A DNA stretch of 64,000 nucleotides from Lachnospiraceae bacterium (GCA_017484135.1 JAFUTQ010000021.1:22737-86736), one strand, 5' to 3'. Shown: positions 25,901 through 36,232, counted from the stretch's first letter. Notes: generated by a model not told the origin, from the sequence alone. A program made the numbers and translations.

Positions 25901-27214
25901 GAGATCAAAAAGGCAAGCATCGCAGCTGCGGTCATCACGCTGGAGCAGGAAGGAAAACTGACCTATAACGGCAAGGTGCAGAATCCGGTCAAGAGCGTGG
26001 AAATCGAGGGGATTACCGGAGCGCTCGAAGAGGGTACGGATTACACGATTTTGCAGAGCGAGACTGCAAAGAATGTCGGAACGTACAGCTTTGCGCTTTC
26101 CGGCAAGGGCAACTTTACCGGAATGACGGACGAGGCAAGCTTTACGATCGCACAGGCAAAGCCCCATGTGGCATTGATTGAGATCAAGGTAACCGGAGAG
26201 GACGGAATGAAGCTTTCGGAGGTTCCGCTGACGGAACTGGCTGCGACTGTGTCTCAGAACGACACGACACCGATTTCCGGTACATGGAGCTGGAAGAACA
26301 AAGAGCAGGAGCTGCAAACAGGAGAAAATGAGGTGTACGCAAGCTTTACCTCCGAGGATGAAAATTTTACGGATCTGGCTGCGGTAATCGTTAAGGTAAC
26401 GGTAGAGGAGCCGGAGGAAGACGACGATGATACAGACGACGACAATCAGGGGGAGAATCCTCCTTCCAATCCCGTAACGCCGACCAATCCGACACCGTCT
26501 TCCGGCAGCAATCATGGCGCGGGCAACGCGCAGACCTCCGGAAGCGGAAATGCACAGACCTCCGGAAGCGGAAGCGCACAGACCTCCGGGAGCAGACAGG
26601 CTTCCACGGAAACCGAAACGGGCTGGGTAGAAAAAGACGGCACCTGGTATTATTACAGCGAGGACGGCGAGACACAGACCGGCTGGGAGCTTGTCAATGG
26701 CAGTTGGTACTATATGGACAGTACCGGAGCGATGCAGACGGGCTGGATTCAGGACGGCGAAATCTGGTATTATGCGAGCGGAAGCGGAGCGATGCAGATC
26801 GGCTGGGTCAATGACGGCGACATCTGGTACTATACGAGCGGAAGCGGAGCGATGCAGACGGGCTGGGTCAATGACGGCGGCACCTGGTACTATACGAGCG
26901 GCAGCGGGGCAATGCAGACGGGCTGGCAGCTCATAGACGGAACGTGGTACTATCTGAGTGACAGCGGAGCAATGCAGACGGGCTGGCAGCTCATAGGCGG
27001 AACGTGGTACTATCTGAGTGGCAGCGGAGCAATGCAGACGGGCTGGCAGCGCATAGGCGGAAGCTGGTATTATCTGAGTGGCAGCGGAGCAATGCAGACC
27101 GGCTGGTATCAGGTAGGCGGAAAATGGTATTACAGCTATGCATCCGGTGTGATGGCGGCAAATACAAGAATTGGCAGCTATCGCATTGATGCGAACGGAG
27201 TGTGGGTGAGATAA
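22952..27214 (+). CDS. Secreted modular surface protein, paralogue of the upstream gene
   Basis: This 1420-residue secreted protein has the same plan as its upstream neighbour. A 33-residue signal peptide (nearly identical, ending AYTAYA) is followed by MBG-like domains (LTYTGKEQALV, IPYNGKEQELV) and YDG-type domains (LTKTYDGTTAV, FEKVYDTKTN). An acidic D/E stretch near residue 1155 and a G-S-N-A-Q-T low-complexity linker lead to nine cell-wall-binding repeats over about residues 1222-1420. The last repeat ends in YYSYASGVMA as in the paralogue and in the amidase at 52204. It lacks the extra N-terminal bacterial repeat domain. Tandem duplication followed by divergence is the simplest origin. 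It probably decorates the cell wall; the ligand is unknown. Confidence 0.85.
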   Translation: MKVREAGKRLSALAMAVATAASLMPQTAYTAYAASCTAEQVSVQEIPETRIGTGETDISTASITQTTSLTYDGTTTYKPTFAIGGKTLNPDTDYTIKSGTAEAKDAGIYYVTIAGTGSYTGEKRVSWNISRKQAEIKELASTDEKKYNLTPAYTGDPIAEPKRENFSIEAASDENVSFTWYDGDFTSTALDEEKKRESEPINVGTYTLVINVSTAGNYSQNEAKFKVEVKKATAAAELKANELTYTGKEQALVTVKTPADEGCTIYYSNTANIDFSANGSTTIPKEKNAGTYKVYYRIKGDSNHEDSAEASIEVEIKKASPNISDVKAPVQKIIPYNGKEQELVKAGETSVGTLEYSIDNQSTWSTEVPKGKNAGDYVVYYRVQADSTNVNASDVQSVTTTIKKAELTADNLKLDSSSVLTKTYDGTTAVDAGKIKVVLQSSDKVTIDGTVFVTGTAVYNDANADKADTITFTTTADDTNANYTIPAGLQLSIQNSTDTPVAVSQAEPTLSDVKATAAAYRQTLADSTITGTATLGTGTDAPKVAGDFAFDAPDTILAAIGSADYAYTFQPKDEINYKSVSGTVSVTVEPKVLNATLTGSFEKVYDTKTNITLTGTELSLTLNAADIEDGETVTIDTDGIEYAFEKPDVGTNLKIIAKPKSGHTGLTGTDAAHYQLPEEGISANVGTINKQAVTPTAPSAYPVATASAESYYYDLSGLLDAAVAADVTKYEAQLSKNEDGVIDAETNAKLTVTGATLAIPVSAVADEEKKAEITVSFTGKNYEIADVVIPVETKKMTAVKLSGITVQGGDSSETPIGADTAEEKRVLTYVKGTAVSVVDTALKISKAEGGGLVSDAGTLTYTWYKVDADGNKEKLTAAPEETGDYALLAVTDGTTYHGTLEIPFTIKARDIKDAEITLKDDALIYNGTGQTFTITQVTVNGTALVVKDDYLISEGSDQATDAGTYTLIIEGTGNYEGTAEKTFEIKKASIAAAVITLEQEGKLTYNGKVQNPVKSVEIEGITGALEEGTDYTILQSETAKNVGTYSFALSGKGNFTGMTDEASFTIAQAKPHVALIEIKVTGEDGMKLSEVPLTELAATVSQNDTTPISGTWSWKNKEQELQTGENEVYASFTSEDENFTDLAAVIVKVTVEEPEEDDDDTDDDNQGENPPSNPVTPTNPTPSSGSNHGAGNAQTSGSGNAQTSGSGSAQTSGSRQASTETETGWVEKDGTWYYYSEDGETQTGWELVNGSWYYMDSTGAMQTGWIQDGEIWYYASGSGAMQIGWVNDGDIWYYTSGSGAMQTGWVNDGGTWYYTSGSGAMQTGWQLIDGTWYYLSDSGAMQTGWQLIGGTWYYLSGSGAMQTGWQRIGGSWYYLSGSGAMQTGWYQVGGKWYYSYASGVMAANTRIGSYRIDANGVWVR

Positions 27215-27307
27215 ACAGGGGAGTGAAAGAACTATTTGGAAAGGCCGGTGCGGGGCTTGTTGGCTCTGTACCGGCAAAATTATTGAATGTCAGAAAGGAT
27301 TGATACG

Positions 27308-27865
27308 ATGGAACAGATCAAGCGGATTCAAAGAACCTTAAAATACAAAGGGGCAATCGTGGATGTCTATTCGGATACGATGCAGCTGCCGGACGGGACA
27401 ACCGCGGAGTGGGACTTTGTTGCACACCGCAAGGGTGCGGCTGCGGTGGTTCCGGTTACATCGGAAGGAGAGATTCTGATGGTGCATCAGTACCGCAATG
27501 CGCTGGATCGCGAGACAATCGAGATTCCGGCGGGAGCCAGAGACAGTCTGACCGAGGACACGAAGGTGTGTGCGCTGCGTGAGCTGGAGGAGGAAACGGG
27601 ATACCGGGCCGGAAAGATCGAAAAGCTGCTTTCCTTAAAAACCACGGTGGCATTCTGCAACGAGTTTATTGATGTATACCTGGCGACGGAGCTTATCCCC
27701 GGAAAACAAAATCTGGATCCGGAGGAATTTATTGATGTGCATACCTATAAGCTGCAGGAGCTTTTGGACATGATTTATGCGGGAACCATTCAGGACAGCA
27801 AAACGGTTGCCGGAGTTCTGGCATATTACGGGAAATACGGGAATAGAATAGAAGAAAAAGAGTAA
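27308..27865 (+). CDS. Nudix hydrolase, probable ADP-ribose pyrophosphatase
   Basis: This 185-residue protein hydrolyses nucleoside diphosphate sugars, probably ADP-ribose to AMP and ribose 5-phosphate. The Nudix box is ARDSLTEDTKVCALRELEEETG; its first loop is one residue longer than the strict GX5E spacing, while RELEEETG is intact. MVHQYRNAL and IPAGA upstream are typical for ADP-ribose hydrolases. The ATG at 27308 has AAAGGA upstream. It is followed closely by spoIIM, a neighbour pair also common in other clostridia. Confidence 0.88.
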   Translation: MEQIKRIQRTLKYKGAIVDVYSDTMQLPDGTTAEWDFVAHRKGAAAVVPVTSEGEILMVHQYRNALDRETIEIPAGARDSLTEDTKVCALRELEEETGYRAGKIEKLLSLKTTVAFCNEFIDVYLATELIPGKQNLDPEEFIDVHTYKLQELLDMIYAGTIQDSKTVAGVLAYYGKYGNRIEEKE

Positions 27866-27877
27866 GACAAGTGTGGT

Positions 27878-28480
27878 ATGAGGAAAAGGTTGGCGCTAAG
27901 GAAGTTAAGGAAGCGAAGAGGACATAAAGAATACAGGGAACGGAAGGGATTTCTGCCGTTGGAGATCACGTTTTTTTTAGCCTTTTTTGCAGGAATTATT
28001 CTTGCGAATTTGTATGGGAAAAATAAAACGGGGCAGTACGGCGCCGTAAATACTTATTTTCTGCAGCAGCTCAAACAAACCTCGTTTCGGGGAAACGAGT
28101 ATCTGCTGTATGTGGCGGGAATCCGGCTTCCGGTGATATTGGGATTGTTTCTGCTTGGGATGACGGCAGCCTATGCGGTGGTTCACTATGCTTATGTCAG
28201 CTATGCGGGAGCCTCGCTGGGGTTTTTATTTGTGACAGGGGTCATGAGTCTGGGAATCCGTCGGCTGCCGTTTCTGATTCTTTCCCTATTTCCACATGGA
28301 CTCTTTTATGTGCTGGTCTACGCAGGGATGGTTCGGCTGCAGTGGGGCTATCACAGAAATTACCGTAAGCGCAGCGTGAGGGAGTGGGTGGAGACGTGCG
28401 CCATGCTCACGCTGCTTTTGACCATAGGGATCCTGCTGGAGGTCTATGTGGCTCCCGATCTGTGCAGAAAGGTGCTGTAG
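27878..28480 (+). CDS. spoIIM: Stage II sporulation protein M
   Basis: This 200-residue integral membrane protein resembles SpoIIM, a part of the SpoIIDMP machine that remodels peptidoglycan during engulfment. A basic N-terminal cytoplasmic stretch (residues 1-25) is followed by a transmembrane helix (FLPLEITFFLAFFAGIILAN), an extracytoplasmic loop, and further helices, including a PHGLFYVLVYA segment and a C-terminal helix. Length (Bacillus 214) and topology fit. No strong sequence signature is visible, so the call rests on hydropathy, size and the Nudix neighbour. Confidence 0.75.
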   Translation: MRKRLALRKLRKRRGHKEYRERKGFLPLEITFFLAFFAGIILANLYGKNKTGQYGAVNTYFLQQLKQTSFRGNEYLLYVAGIRLPVILGLFLLGMTAAYAVVHYAYVSYAGASLGFLFVTGVMSLGIRRLPFLILSLFPHGLFYVLVYAGMVRLQWGYHRNYRKRSVREWVETCAMLTLLLTIGILLEVYVAPDLCRKVL

Positions 28481-28498
28481 CATTTGCAATAAACAGCT

Positions 28499-28631
28499 GG
28501 CAACACGACCGGGTACTCTCTCGGGGCACTTGAAAAACGTCGGTTCTTGGCTTGCGTATTCTGCAAGCCTAGTACCGCTACGTTTTTCGCGTAGCGAGAG
28601 CGTGCCCCGAAGAGTACCCGGTCGTGCTGCC
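28499..28631. repeat. Intergenic inverted repeat with GC-rich arms
   Basis: The left arm (28499-28529) and right arm (28602-28631) pair almost perfectly over about 30 bases (core ACGACCGGGTACTC). Inside lie a CGTTTTT/AAAAACG pair and a GGCTTGC/GCAAGCC hairpin near 28550-28572. It fills the 176-base gap between convergent spoIIM and the DAHP synthase gene. A fragment of its right half recurs at 43757-43805. Confidence 0.85.
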
Positions 28632-28656
28632 AGCGTCCGTATATGGAGGTAAAGGT

Positions 28657-29688
28657 CTATTCAGCCATCTCCGCAATGGTATAGATCAGTTTCTCGGAAT
28701 CCTCCCAGCCCAGACAGGGATCGGTGATGGATTTTCCGTACACATGGTCGCCGATTTTCTGGCAGCCGGGTTCAATGTAGCTTTCAATCATTACACCCTT
28801 CACCATCTGACGGATTTCATCCGATACTCTGCGGTTGTGCATCACTTCCTTGACGATACGCACCTGCTCCTGGTACTGCTTGTTGGAATTTGCGTGGTTT
28901 GCATCGATGATGGCAGCGGGATTCTTCAGATCACGCTCGTTGTACATTTCGATCAGACGCATGATATCCTCATAATGATAGTTTTGCGTGTTGTTCCCGT
29001 GCTTGCTGACGGCACCGCGAAGCACCACATGGGTCAGCTCATTTCCGGTGGTTTCCACCTCATAACCCCGATAGACAAAATGATGGGGATGCTGTGCCGC
29101 ATAGACGGAATTGAGCATCACGGAAAAATCGCCGCTGGTAGGATTTTTCATACCGGAAGCCACATCGAAGCCGCTGACGGTCAGGCGGTGCTGCTGATCC
29201 TCCACGGAACGCGCGCCGATTGCTACATAGGACAGCAAATCCTCTACATAGCTCCAGTTTTCGGGATACAGCATTTCATCCGCAGAAGAGAGACCGCTTT
29301 CCTGAAAGGCGCGGATGTGGAGCTTGCGCATGGCGATCATACCGGCAACCATGTCGGGTTCCTTCTCCGGATCCGGCTGCGTGGCAATTCCCTTGTAGCC
29401 CTCCCCCGTGGTGCGCGGCTTGTTGGTGTATACTCTGGGGATGATGATCAGGCGATCCTTTACATCCTCCGCAACTTTGGTCAGACGGCTGACGTAATCG
29501 CAGACCGGATCCTCGCTGTCCGCAGAGCAGGGACCGATCACGACCAGAAAGCGGTCGTCCTTTCCCGTCAACACATCCCGGATGGCGGCATCACGCTCTT
29601 TTTTTATCCGGGTCAGATCCTCCGGGAGCGGATATTCCTTTAAAATTTCTGCCGGACTCGGCAGTTGATTCAGATATTGGAAACTCAT
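28657..29688 (-). CDS. aroF: 3-deoxy-7-phosphoheptulonate (DAHP) synthase, AroFGH type
   Basis: This enzyme condenses phosphoenolpyruvate and erythrose 4-phosphate, the first step to chorismate. It has 343 residues and matches the type I-alpha family: VIGPCSADSEDP near residue 50, RVYTNKPRTTGEGYKG near 90, the LSSADEML block, GMKNPTSGDF near 185, and IDANHANSNK near 265. The ATG at 29688 is chosen because AAGGAG ends 7 bases upstream; an ATG two codons earlier sits too close to it. It has its own promoter, and no leader attenuator is evident. Whether it is feedback-inhibited by one aromatic amino acid cannot be read here. Confidence 0.93.
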   Translation of the reverse strand: MSFQYLNQLPSPAEILKEYPLPEDLTRIKKERDAAIRDVLTGKDDRFLVVIGPCSADSEDPVCDYVSRLTKVAEDVKDRLIIIPRVYTNKPRTTGEGYKGIATQPDPEKEPDMVAGMIAMRKLHIRAFQESGLSSADEMLYPENWSYVEDLLSYVAIGARSVEDQQHRLTVSGFDVASGMKNPTSGDFSVMLNSVYAAQHPHHFVYRGYEVETTGNELTHVVLRGAVSKHGNNTQNYHYEDIMRLIEMYNERDLKNPAAIIDANHANSNKQYQEQVRIVKEVMHNRRVSDEIRQMVKGVMIESYIEPGCQKIGDHVYGKSITDPCLGWEDSEKLIYTIAEMAE

Positions 29689-29727
29689 AAGCATTCTCCT
29701 TGTTCAAAAAATAATCATGTACACAAC

Positions 29728-29756
29728 ATTGTATAGGAAAGAACTGATCCTGTCAA
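29728..29756 (-). promoter_or_regulatory. SigmaA promoter of the DAHP synthase gene
   Basis: On the minus strand TTGACA (29751-29756) and TACAAT (29728-29733) are spaced by 17 bases. It diverges from the tRNA-Arg promoter, 17 bases away. Confidence 0.9.
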
Positions 29757-29773
29757 ATATTTGAGAAAAACCT

Positions 29774-29802
29774 TTGATTTTTGAAACCAACTGTGTTATG
29801 AT
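29774..29802 (+). promoter_or_regulatory. Promoter of tRNA-Arg
   Basis: TTGATT (29774-29779), 17 bases, TATGAT (29797-29802), ending 9 bases before the tRNA. Confidence 0.8.
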
Positions 29803-29811
29803 ATAGAAGTT

Positions 29812-29883
29812 GCAACCGTAGTCTAATGGATAGAACGTCAGACTCCGACTCTGATAATGCGGGTTCGATTCCCGCCGGGTGCA
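29812..29883 (+). tRNA. tRNA-Arg (anticodon CCG)
   Basis: A cloverleaf can be drawn with anticodon stem TCAGA/TCTGA, loop CTCCGAC and anticodon CCG at 29845-29847. The T arm is GCGGG-TTCGATT-CCCGC. The acceptor stem GCAACCG/CGGGTGC has one A-G mismatch at its fourth pair. CCA is not encoded. A T-run follows directly, and an SH3 protein gene lies downstream. Confidence 0.92.
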
Positions 29884-29948
29884 TTTTTTTTTACATATAC
29901 TCCGGAGCGGCACATGCCGCAACCTTTTGAAAAAACTGGAGGAATACT

Positions 29949-31238
29949 ATGAAAGTACAGGAGCTTAAGGACAAAACAGCTGCATTCATAAGAAAATACG
30001 GTCGTTATATTCTGGCGGCAATTTTGTTTGCTTTACTGGTACTTCTGATGGTAAAGTTTGGCGGGGAACAGGAAACGGCTCCGACCACAGAGCTGGGGAG
30101 TACAGAGACAGAGAAATTGGAATCCTTTGAGGTGGATCAGGTCGAAGGACTGAATGAACTTATTATCAATTATTTTACCGCATATGCGCAGGGAGATTTG
30201 GCGACATTACAGAATTATGCCAGGTCAGTGACGGAAAATGAACTGAATTTTATTTCTATGTTTTCCCAGTATGTAGAGGGATATGAGGATATCCGGTGCT
30301 ACAGCAAGCCGGGATTGGAGGAGGGCTCCTATCTCGTGTCCGTATATCTGAAAATGAGGTTTACCGGAGTGGAAACACCTGCACCCGGATTGGAATTTTT
30401 CTATGTCAGAACCGATGAAAACGGGGCACTGTACATTGACAATCTGTACAGCAGCTATAACAGGCTGAATATGGAGCTGGAGACAGAGCCTGAGGTAATG
30501 GCATTGATTGATACCTTCCAGAACGATCCGGAGGTGCTGGCACTGCAGACAGAGGTTCAGGCGGAATACGAAGCGGCAGTGGCATCCGATGAGCAGCTGG
30601 CAGCTGCGGTAAACACTACGATTCCGGAAGCATATGCAGCATGGGCGGCTTCACTTGCACAGGACGGAGGTGAAGGCAGTACGGATACGGGGGAGTCGGC
30701 TGACCAGACGAATGAAAATGCGGAATCGACGGACGCAGAGAATCCGGAGGAAAATACCGCTGATCCGGAGGAAAACGCGGATCAGCCCGAGGAGACAAGG
30801 GAAACGGTTTACGCAACCGCGAACGTCAATGTGAGAAAAGAACCGAGTGCGGATTCGGAAGCCCTTGGAAAGGTGAGAAAGGGTGCAGAACTGACCCGGG
30901 TGGCAGTCACCGAGGATGGCTGGAGCCAGGTCGAATACGAGGGTTCTCTTGCCTACATCAAGAGTGAGTACCTGTCCGAAGGCGGGAATACGGACGAAAA
31001 TGAGACGGATGATACGGGCGAAAATGAGACAGGCAATGCGGATGTGGTGCCGGAGGGAAGCAAAATCGTTTTGGAGAAAACCATCAATATTCGGGCATCC
31101 ATGAGTGAAACCTCTGCGAAGGTAGGCGTGGCCTATTCCGGAGATACGGTGGAGGTCATCATGAGCTATGAAGAGGGATGGACAAAGGTCTCATGGAAGG
31201 ACAAGACCGGTTATATCAAAACGGAGTTGTTAAAGTAG
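29949..31238 (+). CDS. Membrane-anchored protein with two SH3-like domains
   Basis: This 429-residue protein has one N-terminal transmembrane helix (residues 20-37) and the rest outside the cell. Residues 60-190 form a folded region of unknown family (NYFTAYAQGDLATLQNYA, of the kind seen in clostridial membrane proteins). An acidic linker rich in E, T, N and D (about 240-280) leads to an SH3_3 domain (ATANVNVRKEPSADSEALG) and, after a second linker, another SH3_3 domain (INIRASMSETSAKVG), each likely to bind cell-wall material. GGAGG precedes the ATG. The partner is unknown. Confidence 0.82.
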   Translation: MKVQELKDKTAAFIRKYGRYILAAILFALLVLLMVKFGGEQETAPTTELGSTETEKLESFEVDQVEGLNELIINYFTAYAQGDLATLQNYARSVTENELNFISMFSQYVEGYEDIRCYSKPGLEEGSYLVSVYLKMRFTGVETPAPGLEFFYVRTDENGALYIDNLYSSYNRLNMELETEPEVMALIDTFQNDPEVLALQTEVQAEYEAAVASDEQLAAAVNTTIPEAYAAWAASLAQDGGEGSTDTGESADQTNENAESTDAENPEENTADPEENADQPEETRETVYATANVNVRKEPSADSEALGKVRKGAELTRVAVTEDGWSQVEYEGSLAYIKSEYLSEGGNTDENETDDTGENETGNADVVPEGSKIVLEKTINIRASMSETSAKVGVAYSGDTVEVIMSYEEGWTKVSWKDKTGYIKTELLK

Positions 31239-31272
31239 CGGAGAAAAAGTAAAGAACAAGAGAGGTAAAAAA

Positions 31273-31752
31273 ATGAGTAGTGCAGGAATTTACACAGCGA
31301 TAGCAGCTGGAGGTTTTTTGTTAATTTTATTCGTAGTACTGATAGCAGTGGCATGGTATGTCGTGACAGCTCTCGGAATCTATAAGATTTTGAATCTGTA
31401 TGGCTATGACAAGGCTTGGCTGGCATGGATTCCCTATGGACAGTATTACGCGCTGGGCGATGTGGCATGCGGCGGAGCAGAGGCACTTCCGATGTTTGGA
31501 AAAGACCTGCCGGCACTGTTGTATAAACTATGGTGGATTGGAACGTTTGTGGTTTCTTTCGTTCCGGCGATCGGTACATGGCTGGGTATTGCAATCCGCG
31601 TGCTGTTTCTGGGTACGGTATTTACAAAAATCTTTATGGATACAGAGAACAAGACGCTGGAGGATGCACGCGTAATCGGTTATATTTCCGGATTTATACC
31701 GATTGTTGGTGTTATAAAGTTTTTCTCGATTACAGGAAATAGCTCAAAATAA
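31273..31752 (+). CDS. Integral membrane protein, DUF5684-like
   Basis: This 159-residue protein has about four hydrophobic segments, around residues 10-36, 84-104, 106-120 and 137-152. The block KAWLAWIPYGQYYALGDVA is typical of a family of small membrane proteins with no assigned function, which I associate with DUF5684. It starts 34 bases after the SH3 protein with AGAGG before the ATG, so the two are probably cotranscribed. A terminator follows. Confidence 0.75.
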   Translation: MSSAGIYTAIAAGGFLLILFVVLIAVAWYVVTALGIYKILNLYGYDKAWLAWIPYGQYYALGDVACGGAEALPMFGKDLPALLYKLWWIGTFVVSFVPAIGTWLGIAIRVLFLGTVFTKIFMDTENKTLEDARVIGYISGFIPIVGVIKFFSITGNSSK

Positions 31753-31789
31753 CGAACATATCGAAAAGACGTTAGAAGAATAATCGACA

Positions 31790-31816
31790 AAAGGAGGTTC
31801 GAAGAACCTCCTTTTT
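31790..31816 (+). terminator. Intrinsic terminator after the membrane protein gene
   Basis: An 11-bp stem AAAGGAGGTTC/GAACCTCCTTT with a three-base loop is followed by TT. Confidence 0.9.
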
Positions 31817-31818
31817 AT

Positions 31819-31903
31819 GTAGGAGGAAGCTGGTACAGCGAATCCTGCGTTACACTATCACAGAGTTAATACTCGCTGTACTAGGCGACTTGGCAGGTGG
31901 CGA
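31819..31903 (+). repeat. Diverged intergenic repeat module upstream of rluF
   Basis: The stretch starts TAGGAGGAAGC and ends GGCGACTTGGCAGGTGGCG, like the ends of the modules at 2706 and 43194, but the centre is different: it holds a TACAGCGA/TCGCTGTA stem around an AT-rich loop. It supplies the ribosome-binding region of rluF (AGGTGG). Confidence 0.55.
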
Positions 31904-31904
31904 T

Positions 31905-34638
<2,734 letters not shown>

Positions 34639-34654
34639 GAGGGAGTCCAGAAAT

Positions 34655-35587
34655 ATGCCTATCAAGACAATGAATGATCTGCCTGCCAGGGAGATTCTGG
34701 AAAAAGAAAATATATTTGTGATGGATGAGAACCGGGCGAAACATCAGGACATCAGACAGCTTGAGATCGGAATCCTGAATCTTATGCCGCTGAAGGAGGA
34801 GACAGAGCTGCAGGTGCTGCGCTCCCTTTCCAACACACCGCTGCAGGTGGATGTTTCATGGATTACGGTAAACAGTCACGAATCCAAAAATACCTCCAAA
34901 AGTCACTTGAATAAATTTTATCAGACCTTTGATGAGATCAGGGACTCAAATCTGGACGGGCTGATCATTACCGGAGCGCCCGTGGAGCTGATGGAATATG
35001 AGGAAGTAGATTATTGGGAAGAGTTCTGTGAAATTCTGCAGTGGACAAAGACTCATGTCACGTCTACGCTGTACCTGTGCTGGGGAGCTCAGGCAGGGCT
35101 TTATTATCATTATGGCATACAGAAGCATCTGCTGGACAAGAAAATGTTCGGCATTTACCGACATCGCGTACTGAACCGGAAGGTGCCGCTGGTGCGGGGC
35201 TTTGATGATTACTTTATGGCGCCGCATTCCCGGCATACCGAGATCAAGCGCGAGGATATTGAAAAAACAGGAAAGCTGACGATTCTGGCGGAGTCGGAAG
35301 AGGCGGGGGTGTTTCTTGCGATCGCAGATGAAGGGCGGAAAATTTTTGTCATGGGGCACCCGGAGTATGACCGGCGCACATTGGACAAGGAATACAAACG
35401 GGATCTGGCAAAGGGGCTGGATATTGCAAAGCCGGTAAATTATTATCCCAATGACGATGTCAATGCAAAACCCTTGCTGCAGTGGCGCTCTCACGGCAAC
35501 ATGCTCTATGCAAACTGGCTGAATTATTATGTATATCAGCAGACACCCTATGAGTTTATTGATACCAGCAAAATACTGGGGAAATAA
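34655..35587 (+). CDS. metA: Homoserine O-acyltransferase MetA, predicted to use acetyl-CoA
   Basis: This enzyme activates homoserine for methionine synthesis. It has 310 residues. The catalytic cysteine is C142 (LCWGAQAGL), and histidine and glutamate are H235 and E237 (MGHPEYD). Residue 111 is glutamate (GAPVELMEY), the residue reported to favour acetyl-CoA in Bacillus cereus MetA; E. coli, which uses succinyl-CoA, has glycine there. So it is named metA by family but is predicted to make O-acetylhomoserine. It follows ligA by 16 bases. Confidence 0.95.
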   Translation: MPIKTMNDLPAREILEKENIFVMDENRAKHQDIRQLEIGILNLMPLKEETELQVLRSLSNTPLQVDVSWITVNSHESKNTSKSHLNKFYQTFDEIRDSNLDGLIITGAPVELMEYEEVDYWEEFCEILQWTKTHVTSTLYLCWGAQAGLYYHYGIQKHLLDKKMFGIYRHRVLNRKVPLVRGFDDYFMAPHSRHTEIKREDIEKTGKLTILAESEEAGVFLAIADEGRKIFVMGHPEYDRRTLDKEYKRDLAKGLDIAKPVNYYPNDDVNAKPLLQWRSHGNMLYANWLNYYVYQQTPYEFIDTSKILGK

Positions 35588-35598
35588 GGAAGATAGAT

Positions 35599-36021
35599 AT
35601 GAAAACAGGGAAAGAATCCATAGAGGGGCAGATTGATATTTTCGAGGCCATGAACCGTGCGGCGGAAGCTGTGGATCGCATGGTGGAGGAGGAACAGCAG
35701 CAGAAAAAAGGGAATAAAGAGACTCCACTACAACGCATCGAAGGCAGCGATATGCGCACGTCCATGCAGAAAACCTTCGAGAACCGCGAGGATGGGGATT
35801 TTGCAACGGTGGCCTATGTGGATTATCATATGGTGTACTGGAAGGACTGGAATGCACCGGCAGCACTGCGAAAATTTGACACCTCCGGTGAGGCGGTGAA
35901 CTTTTATTTCGAAAAGCTTTCGCAGCTGCGCAGCAAGGAATTTGCCGAGCCCGCAGAGGAGCACGAACCCCTCTGCAGCGTAGTATGCCAGGGCGGGGAT
36001 TTGTATGTGGAGACGGACTGA
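35599..36021 (+). CDS. Hypothetical protein
   Basis: This 140-residue protein has a highly charged N-terminal half, with a predicted helix rich in E, Q and K (residues 15-45), and a small globular C-terminal part (DGDFATVAYVDYHMVYW to the end) with two cysteines. I do not recognise its family. It starts 11 bases after metA with AGGAAGATAG before the ATG, so it is probably cotranscribed with it. No membrane segment or signal peptide is seen. Confidence 0.65.
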   Translation: MKTGKESIEGQIDIFEAMNRAAEAVDRMVEEEQQQKKGNKETPLQRIEGSDMRTSMQKTFENREDGDFATVAYVDYHMVYWKDWNAPAALRKFDTSGEAVNFYFEKLSQLRSKEFAEPAEEHEPLCSVVCQGGDLYVETD

Positions 36022-36025
36022 TGGA

Positions 36026-36054
36026 TTGTGACTTTTTGACCACTATGTTATAAT
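36026..36054 (+). promoter_or_regulatory. Promoter of the toxin RNA
   Basis: TTGTGA (36026-36031), 17 bases, TATAAT (36049-36054). The transcript would start near 36061 and run about 210 nt to the terminator. Confidence 0.82.
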
Positions 36055-36101
36055 GGACTGGCTACCACCCCTAGACAGGTACAGGAAGGGGGTGTGCCAT
36101 C

Positions 36102-36185
36102 TTGAGTGTATTTCTATCATTTTTTGTCTCTGTTTTGGCAGGTGTAGTTGCCTACTACATTTGCAAATGGTTGGACGGAGATTAA
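36102..36185 (+). CDS. Fst-like small membrane toxin candidate (27 residues)
   Basis: A TTG-started frame of 27 codons encodes a peptide with a hydrophobic helix (residues 3-21) followed by a short polar tail, CKWLDGD. That is the plan of Fst/Ldr type I toxins: a single membrane helix, then a W-L motif and charged tail. The binding site GGAAGGGGG lies 9 bases upstream and can pair with CACCCC at 36067-36071, so translation would be restrained. It is flanked by its own promoter, a bidirectional terminator and a convergent antisense RNA. The toxic function is inferred from layout, not shown. Confidence 0.75.
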   Translation: MSVFLSFFVSVLAGVVAYYICKWLDGD

Positions 36186-36232
36186 CAGGCGGTAGTCGGC
36201 CTGGGGCTTAAGCCACCCTGCCACAACGGAAT

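Noticed and set aside
25475-27277. 600-codon open frame on the minus strand opposite the second surface protein
   Set aside because: It is the mirror of a long repeated coding region; it has no binding site, and its sequence is a low-complexity reflection of the cell-wall-binding repeats.
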